A stretch of DNA of 64,000 bases from Chitinophagaceae bacterium (GTDB lineage Bacteria; Bacteroidota; Bacteroidia; Chitinophagales; Chitinophagaceae). Position numbers and translations under genes: made by a program. Of the stretch, positions 47,559 to 56,800 are shown piece after piece; the stretch's first letter is position 1; each line of letters starts with the position of its first letter. Below the pieces are notes generated by a model, which was not told the origin of the DNA, searched no databases, and worked only from the letters and a program-made list of their open reading frames with translations. The DNA lies in assembly GCA_013140985.1 (NCBI GenBank), contig JABFRU010000007.1:124001-188000 (forward strand). Direction: 5' to 3'.

Positions 47559-49988
47559 TTAAAACGACCTGTACAAACTGACACGCCCTGTTTGAACCGG
47601 TACAAGGTCGCGGGCAATACCCGGCAGCAAACTTTTATCATAACTCGCCTGTATCGTTCCAATTTTGTTCAGTGCCATATTCAGCCCGGCGGTAGAGCCA
47701 AACTGTGTTTGTTTCCCATTTGCCCTGTTATATTTTAGCCCTGCTGTTAACGATAACCAGTGTCTCAATTGCCAGGTTGCTGCCCCTTCCAGCGTATATA
47801 CTTTCATTTCCTGCTGTTCGGTTATTGTTAGTCCAGATTGTAATTGCCATTTATTGATATAAAAGAATTGCATGAGAGAAAAACTGGATGCATTATAATA
47901 TATGAAACCAGTGTCCGGGCTGTTATTATAAAATTTCAGGTACATAGCGTTAGTGATCATCGATACATTTTTGAAATTGGATGAATAACTAAGTACTGCA
48001 TTCAATGTGTTATACATATTCTCGGTCAATCGCTGGTTGCCCGAAACTGTCAGCTGGGTGGAAGGAGCAAACCCAACTGTCAGGTAGGGATATTTTGGGA
48101 TGCGGAGGCTTAGCTGGAAAGATTTGAATAAAGTACTGCTGCTTATTCCCTGGCTGATAAATGGATTATTGAAATCATTTTTCCGTATCGCCGCATCGAT
48201 CGTTAATTTTTTCTTCCACAACTGTTGCTGCAACTTTAGATGAAACGATTCCTGGATACTATTGACAGGTTGCAGGTTGAATGATTGAAAATGCTCCCCC
48301 ATTTTTGTATAATAACCCGAAAATTTAGTGCCTGCCTTCGGCCAGTAGTTGTTTACTTTTATACTATACGCTTCATTACTGTGATCCTTGAAATTTTTGA
48401 CTTTATCGATCAGCGACTCATTTGAGCCATTCACTGTACCTGTATTATGAAAAGATGATTTTGCAAATTCGGCGCTGATATACTGGTTCTCATTTATTCT
48501 AAAACGGACCTCGGCAGACATTCCTATCACTCTTTCGGCATGAGTTTGGGCTGTAGTGCTATTGAAAGGGTTTAACAGGTTTCTTTTCCCGTCATACCAG
48601 CTAAGAATAAAATTATTTCCATCTTTCTTACCCACCCCTGCTCTGAATAGTGAAAGCGATTGCGGCGATGGATCGGATTGTGCTGTTACAAAATCACGGA
48701 AACGATAATTGATCCTGCCGGTGGTGGCTGCAAAATAAAAGTTGCCGGGGTTTAATTCAACATTGATGCCTGTTATCGAAATATTCTTAGCTGTAAGTTC
48801 CGAATGATCTACCCAGGTACGGCCCAGGCCAACTGAACGGATCGATAGAAGAGATTGCCAGCCTTTTGGCAATTCTTTACTGTTCAATTTCTTTTTCCTG
48901 ATAAAATCCTTTATGGCAGCCGGATCTCTCAACATTACGATTTCCTTTTTGAGAAGAGCAAGTGAATCAGCGATACTTTTTTTGGCAGACTTCAGCTTTT
49001 TATCAAACTGGGCCAGCTCTTTTTTAAGTTTAGCCAGCTCCTGTTTTTTCTTTTCAATAAAAGCAGCGGTTTTTGTTTTTAAAAGTGAATCAGAGATCGC
49101 CTTGAGTTTTGCCTGCTCCCATTGATCTACTTTTTTTAATATAGAATCTCCGGCTACTTTCAGCCGATCGTTCAATTTGTCGGCAATAGCTTTTAGAATT
49201 GTTTTCTCATCAGGCAATTGGGGTTTACCCGGAACAGTAACATCGGGTAATCCTGAAGGCAACATGGAAAGTATTGAATCCTGTACTGCTATTTGTGGAT
49301 ATCTTGCCAGTCTTTCTTTTTCGGCTACCAGTTCCTGTAAACGGGCAGGGCTTGCCAGCCAGGATTCCAATTGCTCTGCCTGCAACAGCTTTGACCGATA
49401 CTGTTCTTCCACCTGCTTCAGCATCACTGAAGAATTCACAGTTATTAATTGTGATGCCTGTTGATAAAGATTTTCTTTCAGCCTTGTAAAATAATCTCTT
49501 TGACTAAACTGTACAGACACATCAGTAATATCCCTGAAATAAAGTGAGTTACTGTTACGATGTAATACTGTGACCTGTACAGGGAAAGTATTGCTGAACA
49601 GGAAAGCAAAATTTGTTTTTACAGTATGCTGCCTGAAATCTTTCTGGTAATAAGGTGTGTCTGAAAAAGAACGATACAAAAAATCATATTGAACATTACC
49701 ATGTATACTTATAAAAGAAGGTTTTTTAATTGCGACCGAAGTAATATTCGGGAGAAGTGGCTGTCCCGTGAACATTGCTATTTTTAAGGTTTTACAGATT
49801 CCGCTATATATCCAAACCGTATCATGACTCTGAAACCTACTTGGATTAGTATCAAATATTTTTGAAAATGTGGAAGGAGAGACACTATCAGGAAAATTAT
49901 TTCTTGCAGCTACCGAAATACCATGCTGGGCTTGAAGCTTCCCGACAACTAAGCAGGAGATTAGCAATATCCATTGACGTGACGTCAT
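47559..49988 (-). CDS. Outer-membrane beta-barrel protein with internal coiled coil (809 aa)
   Basis: The ATG at 49988 is preferred over a longer frame because it directly yields the signal peptide MTSRQWILLISCLVVGKLQA. After a beta-rich N-domain, residues about 185-365 form a long charged coiled coil (KKKQELAKLKKELAQFDKKL). The C-terminal half shows alternating aromatic beta strands and a terminal phenylalanine (GRVSLYRSF), typical of outer-membrane barrels. I infer an export pore or anchor for the secreted Rhs proteins encoded downstream. It is the first gene of the operon; the next start is 33 bp away. I cannot name a family. Confidence 0.7.
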   Translation of the reverse strand: MTSRQWILLISCLVVGKLQAQHGISVAARNNFPDSVSPSTFSKIFDTNPSRFQSHDTVWIYSGICKTLKIAMFTGQPLLPNITSVAIKKPSFISIHGNVQYDFLYRSFSDTPYYQKDFRQHTVKTNFAFLFSNTFPVQVTVLHRNSNSLYFRDITDVSVQFSQRDYFTRLKENLYQQASQLITVNSSVMLKQVEEQYRSKLLQAEQLESWLASPARLQELVAEKERLARYPQIAVQDSILSMLPSGLPDVTVPGKPQLPDEKTILKAIADKLNDRLKVAGDSILKKVDQWEQAKLKAISDSLLKTKTAAFIEKKKQELAKLKKELAQFDKKLKSAKKSIADSLALLKKEIVMLRDPAAIKDFIRKKKLNSKELPKGWQSLLSIRSVGLGRTWVDHSELTAKNISITGINVELNPGNFYFAATTGRINYRFRDFVTAQSDPSPQSLSLFRAGVGKKDGNNFILSWYDGKRNLLNPFNSTTAQTHAERVIGMSAEVRFRINENQYISAEFAKSSFHNTGTVNGSNESLIDKVKNFKDHSNEAYSIKVNNYWPKAGTKFSGYYTKMGEHFQSFNLQPVNSIQESFHLKLQQQLWKKKLTIDAAIRKNDFNNPFISQGISSSTLFKSFQLSLRIPKYPYLTVGFAPSTQLTVSGNQRLTENMYNTLNAVLSYSSNFKNVSMITNAMYLKFYNNSPDTGFIYYNASSFSLMQFFYINKWQLQSGLTITEQQEMKVYTLEGAATWQLRHWLSLTAGLKYNRANGKQTQFGSTAGLNMALNKIGTIQASYDKSLLPGIARDLVPVQTGRVSLYRSF

Positions 49989-50390
49989 TGGGGTTAAGGT
50001 TTCTGGTATTATGAATTTATGACGAACTTCACAAATAAGCAAAAAATGTTTTTTGGGGAATATTTTTGATCTATTACCAGTGATAAAGTACTCCAATTTC
50101 TTTTTAACGAGAATAAATTAAGTGTTTACCGTTACACCTGTCTAAAAATTAGAAACCCGAAGAGTGCAATTCATTTACTAAAGCGATTCTTATTTGGCAA
50201 TGATGAGAATTCCAACGGATTGATTTTTCCAAAAATGATCCCTATTTTATATTAATCAGGTTTAATCAGGATTTATTTATGTTTTACTGATTATTTTTTC
50301 CAATTAATTGTAATTGCTTTTCATTCATGCTAATTAATTAGAATTATTACAAATCTCACAGTTTATTATAGACAAATATTAATATCACAC

Positions 50391-50501
50391 GGTCTGGTCC
50401 CGATCCGAACGAGTGCTTTCAGTTGTTCATAAAAAATTATGACCTAACTAAATATGGCGTAATGGAAATCGTACTCTCCAATTTGTCTCCGAAAATACAC
50501 C
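50391..50501. repeat. Scar C: tRNA 3'-end-like fragment plus TACACC box
   Basis: GGTCTGGTCCCGATCCGAACG (50391-50411) matches the reversed T-loop/acceptor motif, and TTGTCTCCGAAAATACACC (50483-50501) matches the distal box. The distance from GAT to the final ACC is 99 bp, identical to scar D. It separates the Rhs module from the CHAT/QueC operon. Confidence 0.6.
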
Positions 50502-50550
50502 TTTGTTTAAAATTGGTCTGATTCCTGTCGAGTCTACTTTCGACACAAAT

Positions 50551-50589
50551 GCAAAAAGTTCGATTCTTAAAACGACTCGAACTTTTTGC
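50551..50589 (-). terminator. Hairpin terminator after the CHAT/QueC operon
   Basis: GCAAAAAGTTCGA (50551-50563) and TCGAACTTTTTGC (50577-50589) form a perfect 13-bp stem with a 13-nt loop, 27 bp after the stop of the membrane protein gene. On the minus strand the 3' arm includes TTTTT and is followed by ATTTG. Confidence 0.7.
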
Positions 50590-50616
50590 GCACATAAACC
50601 TTTTTACAATTACCGA

Positions 50617-51027
50617 TCAGGGTGAAGGTGGATCGTTTGGAAAAACAAAAGGAATAAAAAGAGTATAAAGGATAAGTAAAATAGACCCGATAAAAGTGGA
50701 TTGAAAGTCAAATATTGTAGGAATAGGACTACCTGTTGCCAAAACCCACAGCAGGAATGCAACCATTGTAAAGATGATCTGCGATAACAATTTGACCTTT
50801 GAAACAAATTTTAAATACAGCGGGGTGACGATAGTAAGCACTGCTATTACGAACCATAACAGATCCGTTTTATTGCCCGTGGTAGTACCGCTAATCAGTC
50901 CCACTATCGTGACGTAGGCTGTGACGATCTCGGTTGGAATCAGCTTTATCAGTTTGTCTTTGTATTCATCAGGAAGAGTAGCCTGACCCAACCTGTTTTG
51001 TTGTGATGTAACGATTTCACGTCCCAT
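50617..51027 (-). CDS. Four-helix membrane protein, possible effector (136 aa)
   Basis: After a short soluble N-terminus (MGREIVTSQQNRLGQATLPD) there are four hydrophobic segments at about residues 33-48, 55-75, 80-98 and 106-128, and a short proline-rich end. No signal peptide or catalytic motif is visible. It is 104 bp downstream of the ASCH gene on the same strand and before the shared terminator, so it may be part of the operon or have its own promoter. Small multi-helix membrane proteins are frequent membrane-damaging effectors in defence operons; that role here is inference. I do not recognise the family. Confidence 0.6.
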   Translation of the reverse strand: MGREIVTSQQNRLGQATLPDEYKDKLIKLIPTEIVTAYVTIVGLISGTTTGNKTDLLWFVIAVLTIVTPLYLKFVSKVKLLSQIIFTMVAFLLWVLATGSPIPTIFDFQSTFIGSILLILYTLFIPFVFPNDPPSP

Positions 51028-51131
51028 AAGATAAAATTTAGGTGGTTAAGGAATTTTTTTTGACAATATCTTTATTACTATTCGTTTTCTAATTTATATA
51101 AATATATAGTACAAAGCAAAAAGTATAACGA

Positions 51132-51551
51132 TTAATTACCCTCATTGATCTGGTTTCGGATGCTTTCTGTAATGTCTGCCGGAAGATCGAAAATTCCGGG
51201 TTGCCCGGCCTGCGGGATCGGGTTTTGCAATACCTGGACATTTTTTATGACTAACCCGAATTTGTCGCCATTAAATGGGGCAACCTGGAAATGCTCCAAC
51301 AAATACCCGAGCTGATTTGAGTCATTCAATACTATAACATCCACGATCTCTGCCACACCCATTATAAAACCGGTAGAAAGTGTTAATGGATCTTCAATAT
51401 TGAAAAAAAAAGCTGCTTTATAATCAATTCCCTTTGGAGCATGCAGTGCAATAGGCCCCCTGTAGGATAGTTCCATATCCCGCAATTCTATCGTTTTACT
51501 TTTTCCAAGGATCAGTGTGATCCAGGGTTGTTTAATGCTGATTGCTTTCAC
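51132..51551 (-). CDS. ASCH domain protein
   Basis: The product (139 aa) opens with MKAISIKQPWITLILGKSKT, then IELRDMELSYRGPIALHAPK, the ASCH signature: a conserved QPW, a G-K-x-x-IE-R patch and the RGP-hA strand. ASCH/PUA-like folds bind RNA or modified nucleotides; some members hydrolyse N4-acetylcytidine or cut RNA. Its ATG overlaps the QueC-like stop by four bases, so the two proteins are made together and probably act on the same substrate. There is no membrane segment. Which nucleic acid or nucleotide it recognises is unknown. Confidence 0.85.
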   Translation of the reverse strand: MKAISIKQPWITLILGKSKTIELRDMELSYRGPIALHAPKGIDYKAAFFFNIEDPLTLSTGFIMGVAEIVDVIVLNDSNQLGYLLEHFQVAPFNGDKFGLVIKNVQVLQNPIPQAGQPGIFDLPADITESIRNQINEGN

Positions 51552-52960
51552 TTACGTCTGGCTTTTTGTTGAGACCTGTTCCAATAGCTGATATACTCTT
51601 TCGAGAACTTTTTATATAAAGAATGAACATGTTTACCCACGTCATCGGTATTCTTATAAGAATTATTCAAAAGGCTTAGTTCATAAATATACTCCATAAC
51701 AAATTCCCTCGGCTTCATTTGTACGATCTTCCTGCAGAATTCATAAATAATTTCCTGCATCTCATAGTTCAGCCGCCACAATGAATATTTTCCCAACATT
51801 TCTTTCAATCTTCTTTTATTAGCTCCCATCAATAATTCCTGCTTAAATGCAAAATGCCGGGGAGGAACTTTTATTCTATTAAAATAAAGAGAGTATTTTT
51901 TAATGATGCAAGGGCTGCAGACACCGCATTCTTTAATACCTGACACTTTCTCTCCTTCCTTCTTTTTCAGGCTGATAAAGGTAGCGAGAGGCCGTGCGGA
52001 ATTTTCACAGCTCACCGTTTCTGAAATAAGTAAATCGGATATACCCGCTTTTTTAGCTACCGCCACTTCACCGGCTTTTGTTTGTTCTGCAAAAAGATTA
52101 ATGATCTTCGGACTTGTTTTATCACCGGGCCATATTTTTTTAAGCAGGTTCTCAAATAAAAAAAGTGTTTTTGGATGTGCGTGTCTGCTGATCGATCGTA
52201 CACCCATCATACTTTTGTTAAAAGGAAGATTGATCGCCAATGTACTGTTTTCATTCAGGCAGATCAGTGGAATATCTTTTTCAAATGCAATAGCTGAAGC
52301 CAGGCACAGGTAAAAAAAAGGTCTTGTTCTCCTGGAATTTTCAGCAAATCCATTCCGTTTTCCTTCCGCATCTTTATCACTGATAAAATAAGAAAAACCG
52401 GCCAGGTCATGCTCTGAGTTTACGGCCAGTTGTTTTTTTATAGCATCGATACGGCCGGTTGCTTTCTTAAAAGACCATCTTGACTGGCTATGTAATACAA
52501 ATACCGGTTTATTTTTCTGCCTAAATAACCTTACAGCGCCGCTAAAAGAATCGAGGCCATCTGAAAATAAAGCCACGCAATTACGATCGGGGGGAAAGGG
52601 TATGACCGGGGTTCCTGAAGATGGAGGGGGTTTACTTTTTTTGAATTCAAACTCCCACCAATCTCTGGAGACAAAACGAATGACACCTTCAAGTTCTTTA
52701 CTGCAGGAAGCCCATGCTTCAGGATTCTCAACAGGAATAATAACCTTGATCATTCGGGTACGTCCGCCCAGGTTAGTACTTCGGGGAAAAGCACGGTCTG
52801 CTGCAAAAACAGCCTGCCCTATTTTCACAAAGTCTCTTGAAATACTTTTGGACAGTTGCTTACAGAATGTGGATTTGAAAGAGCTTCTGAAATAGTTGCC
52901 CTTCCTGTTGCCTTTTTCAGCTATGCTTATCCGCTTATTATTACTGATGAGCGTATACAT
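51548..52960 (-). CDS. QueC/QatC-like PP-loop enzyme (470 aa)
   Basis: The PP-loop ATP-pyrophosphatase motif is at residues 133-138 (LFSDGLDSFSG, matching SGGxDS with one change, G to D). The QueC zinc site is complete: C318, C345, C348 and C351 (ETVSCENS ... KECGVCSPC). QueC makes 7-cyano-7-deazaguanine from 7-carboxy-7-deazaguanine, ATP and ammonia, but queuosine-pathway QueC is about half this length. Here there is a ~110-residue N-terminal extension and a C-terminal helical extension after residue 365, as in QueC paralogues of defence systems such as QatC. No queD, queE or folE lies nearby. The enzyme may therefore modify a protein or nucleic acid target rather than make preQ0. Confidence 0.85.
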   Translation of the reverse strand: MYTLISNNKRISIAEKGNRKGNYFRSSFKSTFCKQLSKSISRDFVKIGQAVFAADRAFPRSTNLGGRTRMIKVIIPVENPEAWASCSKELEGVIRFVSRDWWEFEFKKSKPPPSSGTPVIPFPPDRNCVALFSDGLDSFSGAVRLFRQKNKPVFVLHSQSRWSFKKATGRIDAIKKQLAVNSEHDLAGFSYFISDKDAEGKRNGFAENSRRTRPFFYLCLASAIAFEKDIPLICLNENSTLAINLPFNKSMMGVRSISRHAHPKTLFLFENLLKKIWPGDKTSPKIINLFAEQTKAGEVAVAKKAGISDLLISETVSCENSARPLATFISLKKKEGEKVSGIKECGVCSPCIIKKYSLYFNRIKVPPRHFAFKQELLMGANKRRLKEMLGKYSLWRLNYEMQEIIYEFCRKIVQMKPREFVMEYIYELSLLNNSYKNTDDVGKHVHSLYKKFSKEYISYWNRSQQKARRK

Positions 52961-52965
52961 ATTAA

Positions 52966-53658
52966 CTAAAACAATTCGATCATCATGTTTCGGAAAGACT
53001 CAATAATATCATCCATCGCTTGTTGCGAAAAAACCTTGTGATCGAAGTTCCTGGATATATATAGGGCCATAAAGGTGGCATCCTCCTCTCTCATTACGTA
53101 CTCGATATCTTTTGGAAGACGAGCACCGATCCTTACCCTGGATACGGCAAGGTAATGTACGAGAAGGTTGGCAAGGTAATTCCGGAAGAATAAGGTCCAG
53201 ATAGTATCGAGCTCCTGATTTTCAAAACGGTCAAGACAATCCCCGACTGCCGGGCCCTGGTATCCGTTTATTTTCTGTTCTTCCTTTCGCCACATTATAT
53301 CCGAACAGGTTTGGCCCACAGCTTCCAGTATGAGTGAATCATAATCTGAAATGAAAGGATATTTTTCTTCTTCCTTTGTTTTGATCTTGCTGACAATCAC
53401 ATTGTCGATCTTTCTTAACAGGCTGCCGGTAAGAAAGAGAAATTTACTTTCCGAGATATCGGATTGCAAATATTCATTTAAAGCCCTGGAACGTTCTTTC
53501 GTTGATTCGATCTTGCAAAATTCCCGGAACTCAGATAATACCTGCAGGCTGGTAACAAGTGTTTGATTATTGGTAAGTGTTCTGGATTTGTCAGCTTCAA
53601 TAGCGATTTGTATCAATATCCTGGGTGCTTCCTGTACCTTACTCAGTAGATTTTCCAT
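52966..53658 (-). CDS. Unknown helical protein of the CHAT operon (230 aa)
   Basis: No signal peptide, membrane segment or known motif is visible. The sequence looks mostly alpha-helical (SLQVLSEFREFCKIESTKER, FRNYLANLLVHYLAVSRVRI). It is spaced 2 bp from the small basic gene upstream and 5 bp from the QueC-like gene downstream, so it is certainly part of the operon. In QatABCD-type systems a protein of unknown function (QatB) also precedes the QueC-like gene, but I see no sequence similarity that would justify the name. It could be an adaptor or the substrate of the CHAT protease or of the QueC-like enzyme. Confidence 0.7.
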   Translation of the reverse strand: MENLLSKVQEAPRILIQIAIEADKSRTLTNNQTLVTSLQVLSEFREFCKIESTKERSRALNEYLQSDISESKFLFLTGSLLRKIDNVIVSKIKTKEEEKYPFISDYDSLILEAVGQTCSDIMWRKEEQKINGYQGPAVGDCLDRFENQELDTIWTLFFRNYLANLLVHYLAVSRVRIGARLPKDIEYVMREEDATFMALYISRNFDHKVFSQQAMDDIIESFRNMMIELF

Positions 53659-53660
53659 GC

Positions 53661-53807
53661 CTATTCTTTTTTCCTTCTTTTAGCATCTGCGATGTTGATC
53701 TTCGGTTTTTCCTCTTCTGTTGTTTTCTTTTTATAAGATTTCAGGCCCTTATTTAATTTCTTTTTATCCTTATCGGATAAATTGCCGGAGCCGCGTTGAC
53801 TACCCAT
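53661..53807 (-). CDS. 48-residue lysine-rich protein
   Basis: The ATG at 53807 overlaps the CHAT gene's stop (ATGGGTAG, 8 bp shared), and the stop lies 2 bp before the next gene's ATG. The product begins MGSQRGSGNLSDKDKKKLNK and is about one-third lysine/arginine, likely disordered. Overlap at one end and a 2-bp spacing at the other argue that it is translated. It might be a peptide substrate, nucleic-acid-binding cofactor or modification target of the operon; none of these is shown by the sequence. Confidence 0.6.
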   Translation of the reverse strand: MGSQRGSGNLSDKDKKKLNKGLKSYKKKTTEEEKPKINIADAKRRKKE

Positions 53808-56800
53808 AATAGTTAGGTTTAATGGTTATAGAATTAAGATATTCTTTGAATTGTCCGCTTGTAAACTCAACCGGGTCCGGATCATTGAACCAGTTCTTCA
53901 ATTGTTCCTTGTATTCATAGTAAAACCCGATCAACTCAGCCGGCAAATTATTTGTTTCGTAATATCGGATAATTTCCTGCAAGATCATTGCGGCTTTTCC
54001 CAGGTCTTCGGTACCATGAGGATGAAGCGGCAGTGTTGTAGCATATTTAAAATTATCCAATAATGCCTCCAGGTATTCCTCGTTGCTTCCAATCTCTTTC
54101 AAAAAAAGAGCCTGCCACCATTTGAAATTCCGAACCACTCTTACCGACCATACATCCTTGCTGTACGTCATCAATCTTTTGGCGATCTTATTGATTTCTT
54201 CTGTGGCGATCTTTTTCTGGGTAGTATTATTATTACTGGCCGACAGGACGACCTTATAACCATATGCGAATTGTTCCATCCTGAAATAATTACTTTCCCG
54301 GGCAGATTCTTCGCACCATCCATAATAAGAGATCGACTTATTAAGATAGTCAATTTCTTTTTTTATACCATAAAGTTTTTTATAAAATCGCCCGAGCCTG
54401 TAATAGATTTCATTCAGCTCCGTCCTGTTCATAGTTCCTTCAAAATATTTTCTCGAGCGGTGAAGTTTATCCAATATCTCATCCTGGAATTCCGGGTTAG
54501 TTACTATATCATCGATCAACATATCGGCTTCTTCTTTTTCCAACACATACATCATTAATTCTTCGCCCGCCTCCTGGTAAAGCTTTCTTGCCTGGGCGAG
54601 CATTCCTCTTGCCCCGGCAATATCATGATTCCACCATTTCTGAAATATGGCCCAGTTGTAAAAATTCAAGGCTTTCTTTACTTTCAGGTGAGAGAGGTCT
54701 GCATCATTGGCTTTCATTTCTACTTCGATCAGCCTCGCATTTTTCTGGTATAATTCTTCGATCTCCGTTTTTTTGTCAACCAATCCTGCTGCTTTAAAAT
54801 AACCAGCCTCCAGGTCATTCAATTCAATAATGTCCAGCGCAGACCGTGGACGTGTTCTTGCCTTTTCAATGCAAAGCTGAGCCTGGTTCATAAATCCCAG
54901 CAACAAGGCCGTCTTGCCGAATCTTAGCCAGTGTATACTCTCTGTTGATTCAATAGCGAGATTTTTATCGTTCAGGTACAAACTCCAGATTTCATAAGAT
55001 TTAAACCATTCACTCCTTTTGTATAATTCTGTATGAAGATTCATGCATACGAACTGTACAACGAGGAGATTATCCTGATCGTTGATATCCTTCTTTACTA
55101 TCATCAGGATGATAGCTCTTATAAATTCAAAACCGCCCGCTTTATTTAAAATAGCAGGTAATTTTTTTTCAGGGTCATCAGCGATAATACCGGCAAACTG
55201 ATCGATAAATGCCTGCGTATGATTATTGATGTTATCATTAAACAAATATTGCCAGGGCTGAGCTATAAAAGCAGGAACAAAATAAAAAATATCATCGTCA
55301 TCTGTTTCTTCGATCCAAATGAAATCTTCGTCTTTCAACTGCTCTATCTCCTCCCAGTCAAAAGGAAAGAACTCGGCCAGCTCAGGATTTAACCCCAAAG
55401 GAAGGACGGAAAGTGCAAGTACCGAATCGGCAAATGAATCACCAAATTGCTTCTGTATAGAAGCCAGTACACCGATAGCATAATTTTCCCTGCTGATGTC
55501 ATCTTCCTGCATAACTGTACCTTTTAAAAGTTGTTTTAATGCAAAGATATTTCCCCCCGAAAGCCTGAAATAATCCTTTGTTTGATCGCCGCCTTTGGCA
55601 GCAACAAATTCACCTGTTTCCTCCTGGGTGAGATCATCGATCACGAGGACAGGATGTACAAGACCATAATCAGCAACCGGATCATCTGTCAGCACGATCA
55701 CAACAGAATCTCTTAATTCGGTTTGAAGACCGGCAATGATCCCTCCTATATTTTGCAGATGGACTGTGGTAATATTATCGAGAATGAGAATGAGTCTTGT
55801 GTTTTCAAGAAAGCTTACCAGTATATCTTTTACGCTACTCTCGGAAGTCATGATGTCGGATGCCGAGATCGTTTTGATAAGGCTGAAAGAAGTGCCTGGA
55901 AACTGCAACTGTTTTATTTTCTCATTTATTATATTGATAAGCGAGATAACATTTTCCAGCGGGTTATCCCTGTATGAACTGAGATCGATGTAAAGAAGGG
56001 GTCTTATGTCGGTATTTTTGTTATCAATAGCATTTTGCAGGTATTGCTCGCCGGCTTGCCGGACTACAGTGGTCTTTCCTGAAATATTTTTTCCCTTTAT
56101 AAAATGGATGCCTGCGGTATGAAAGATCTTTTGAATACTCTCTTCTTCTTTGAGTCTTGGATAATAATCATGCTGTACAGGAAAATTTTTTTTCAGCATG
56201 AATTTCAGCGACTCGATATATCCATTTACGAGTTGCGACAGCTCCTTCATATGGATCTGCGCCCCTTCTCCCATAAAGAGAGCCGGGAAGGTCCAATCAA
56301 GGTCTCTTTTAGGATTGGTAACAACATCACGATAAACAGTATGCCTTGCAAACTTCACAGCACGGGCTAGTGAAAAATCCACTTGGTTTACCGAAGAGGT
56401 CAGCATATGATCAACCAGGGATTCAATAAATTTAACCCCGGCTTTCGCCAAAATACTACTTTGCATCGCCACTACTGCAGGGATGCCTGCATCCAATAAA
56501 ACTTTGGCCCCGGAAGCGGAGGTAGCTCCGTCATCATAAAAAGCAAGATCGCAGGCAATCAAATAAACAATATATACAGAGTTGGTGCTTTTTAAATGGT
56601 TGGCCAGGTCATCAACATTTTTCCATCCTTCCTCAAAATATAATTGCGGGACACCGTTGATGGTTTGCCCGTGAGAGACAAGGATCAGAACATTGGGTCT
56701 CTGGACATCGATCTGCGTGATTAATTGCTGAAAAGATGGCTTATACTTATCCCCGGTAACATTGTTAGAGGTTGTACCAAAAAAATCAAGCAGTGTTCGT

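Larger units (their letters stand above)
49989..50616. other. Intergenic region between Rhs operon and CHAT operon
   Basis: The 628 bp hold the presumed promoter of the Rhs operon near its right-facing minus-strand start, scar C (50391-50501), an inverted repeat TGTCGA/TCGACA (50526-50545), and a strong hairpin (50551-50589). The part from 50100 to 50380 is AT-rich with repeated TTAAT/AATTA runs; I see no gene in it. Confidence 0.5.
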
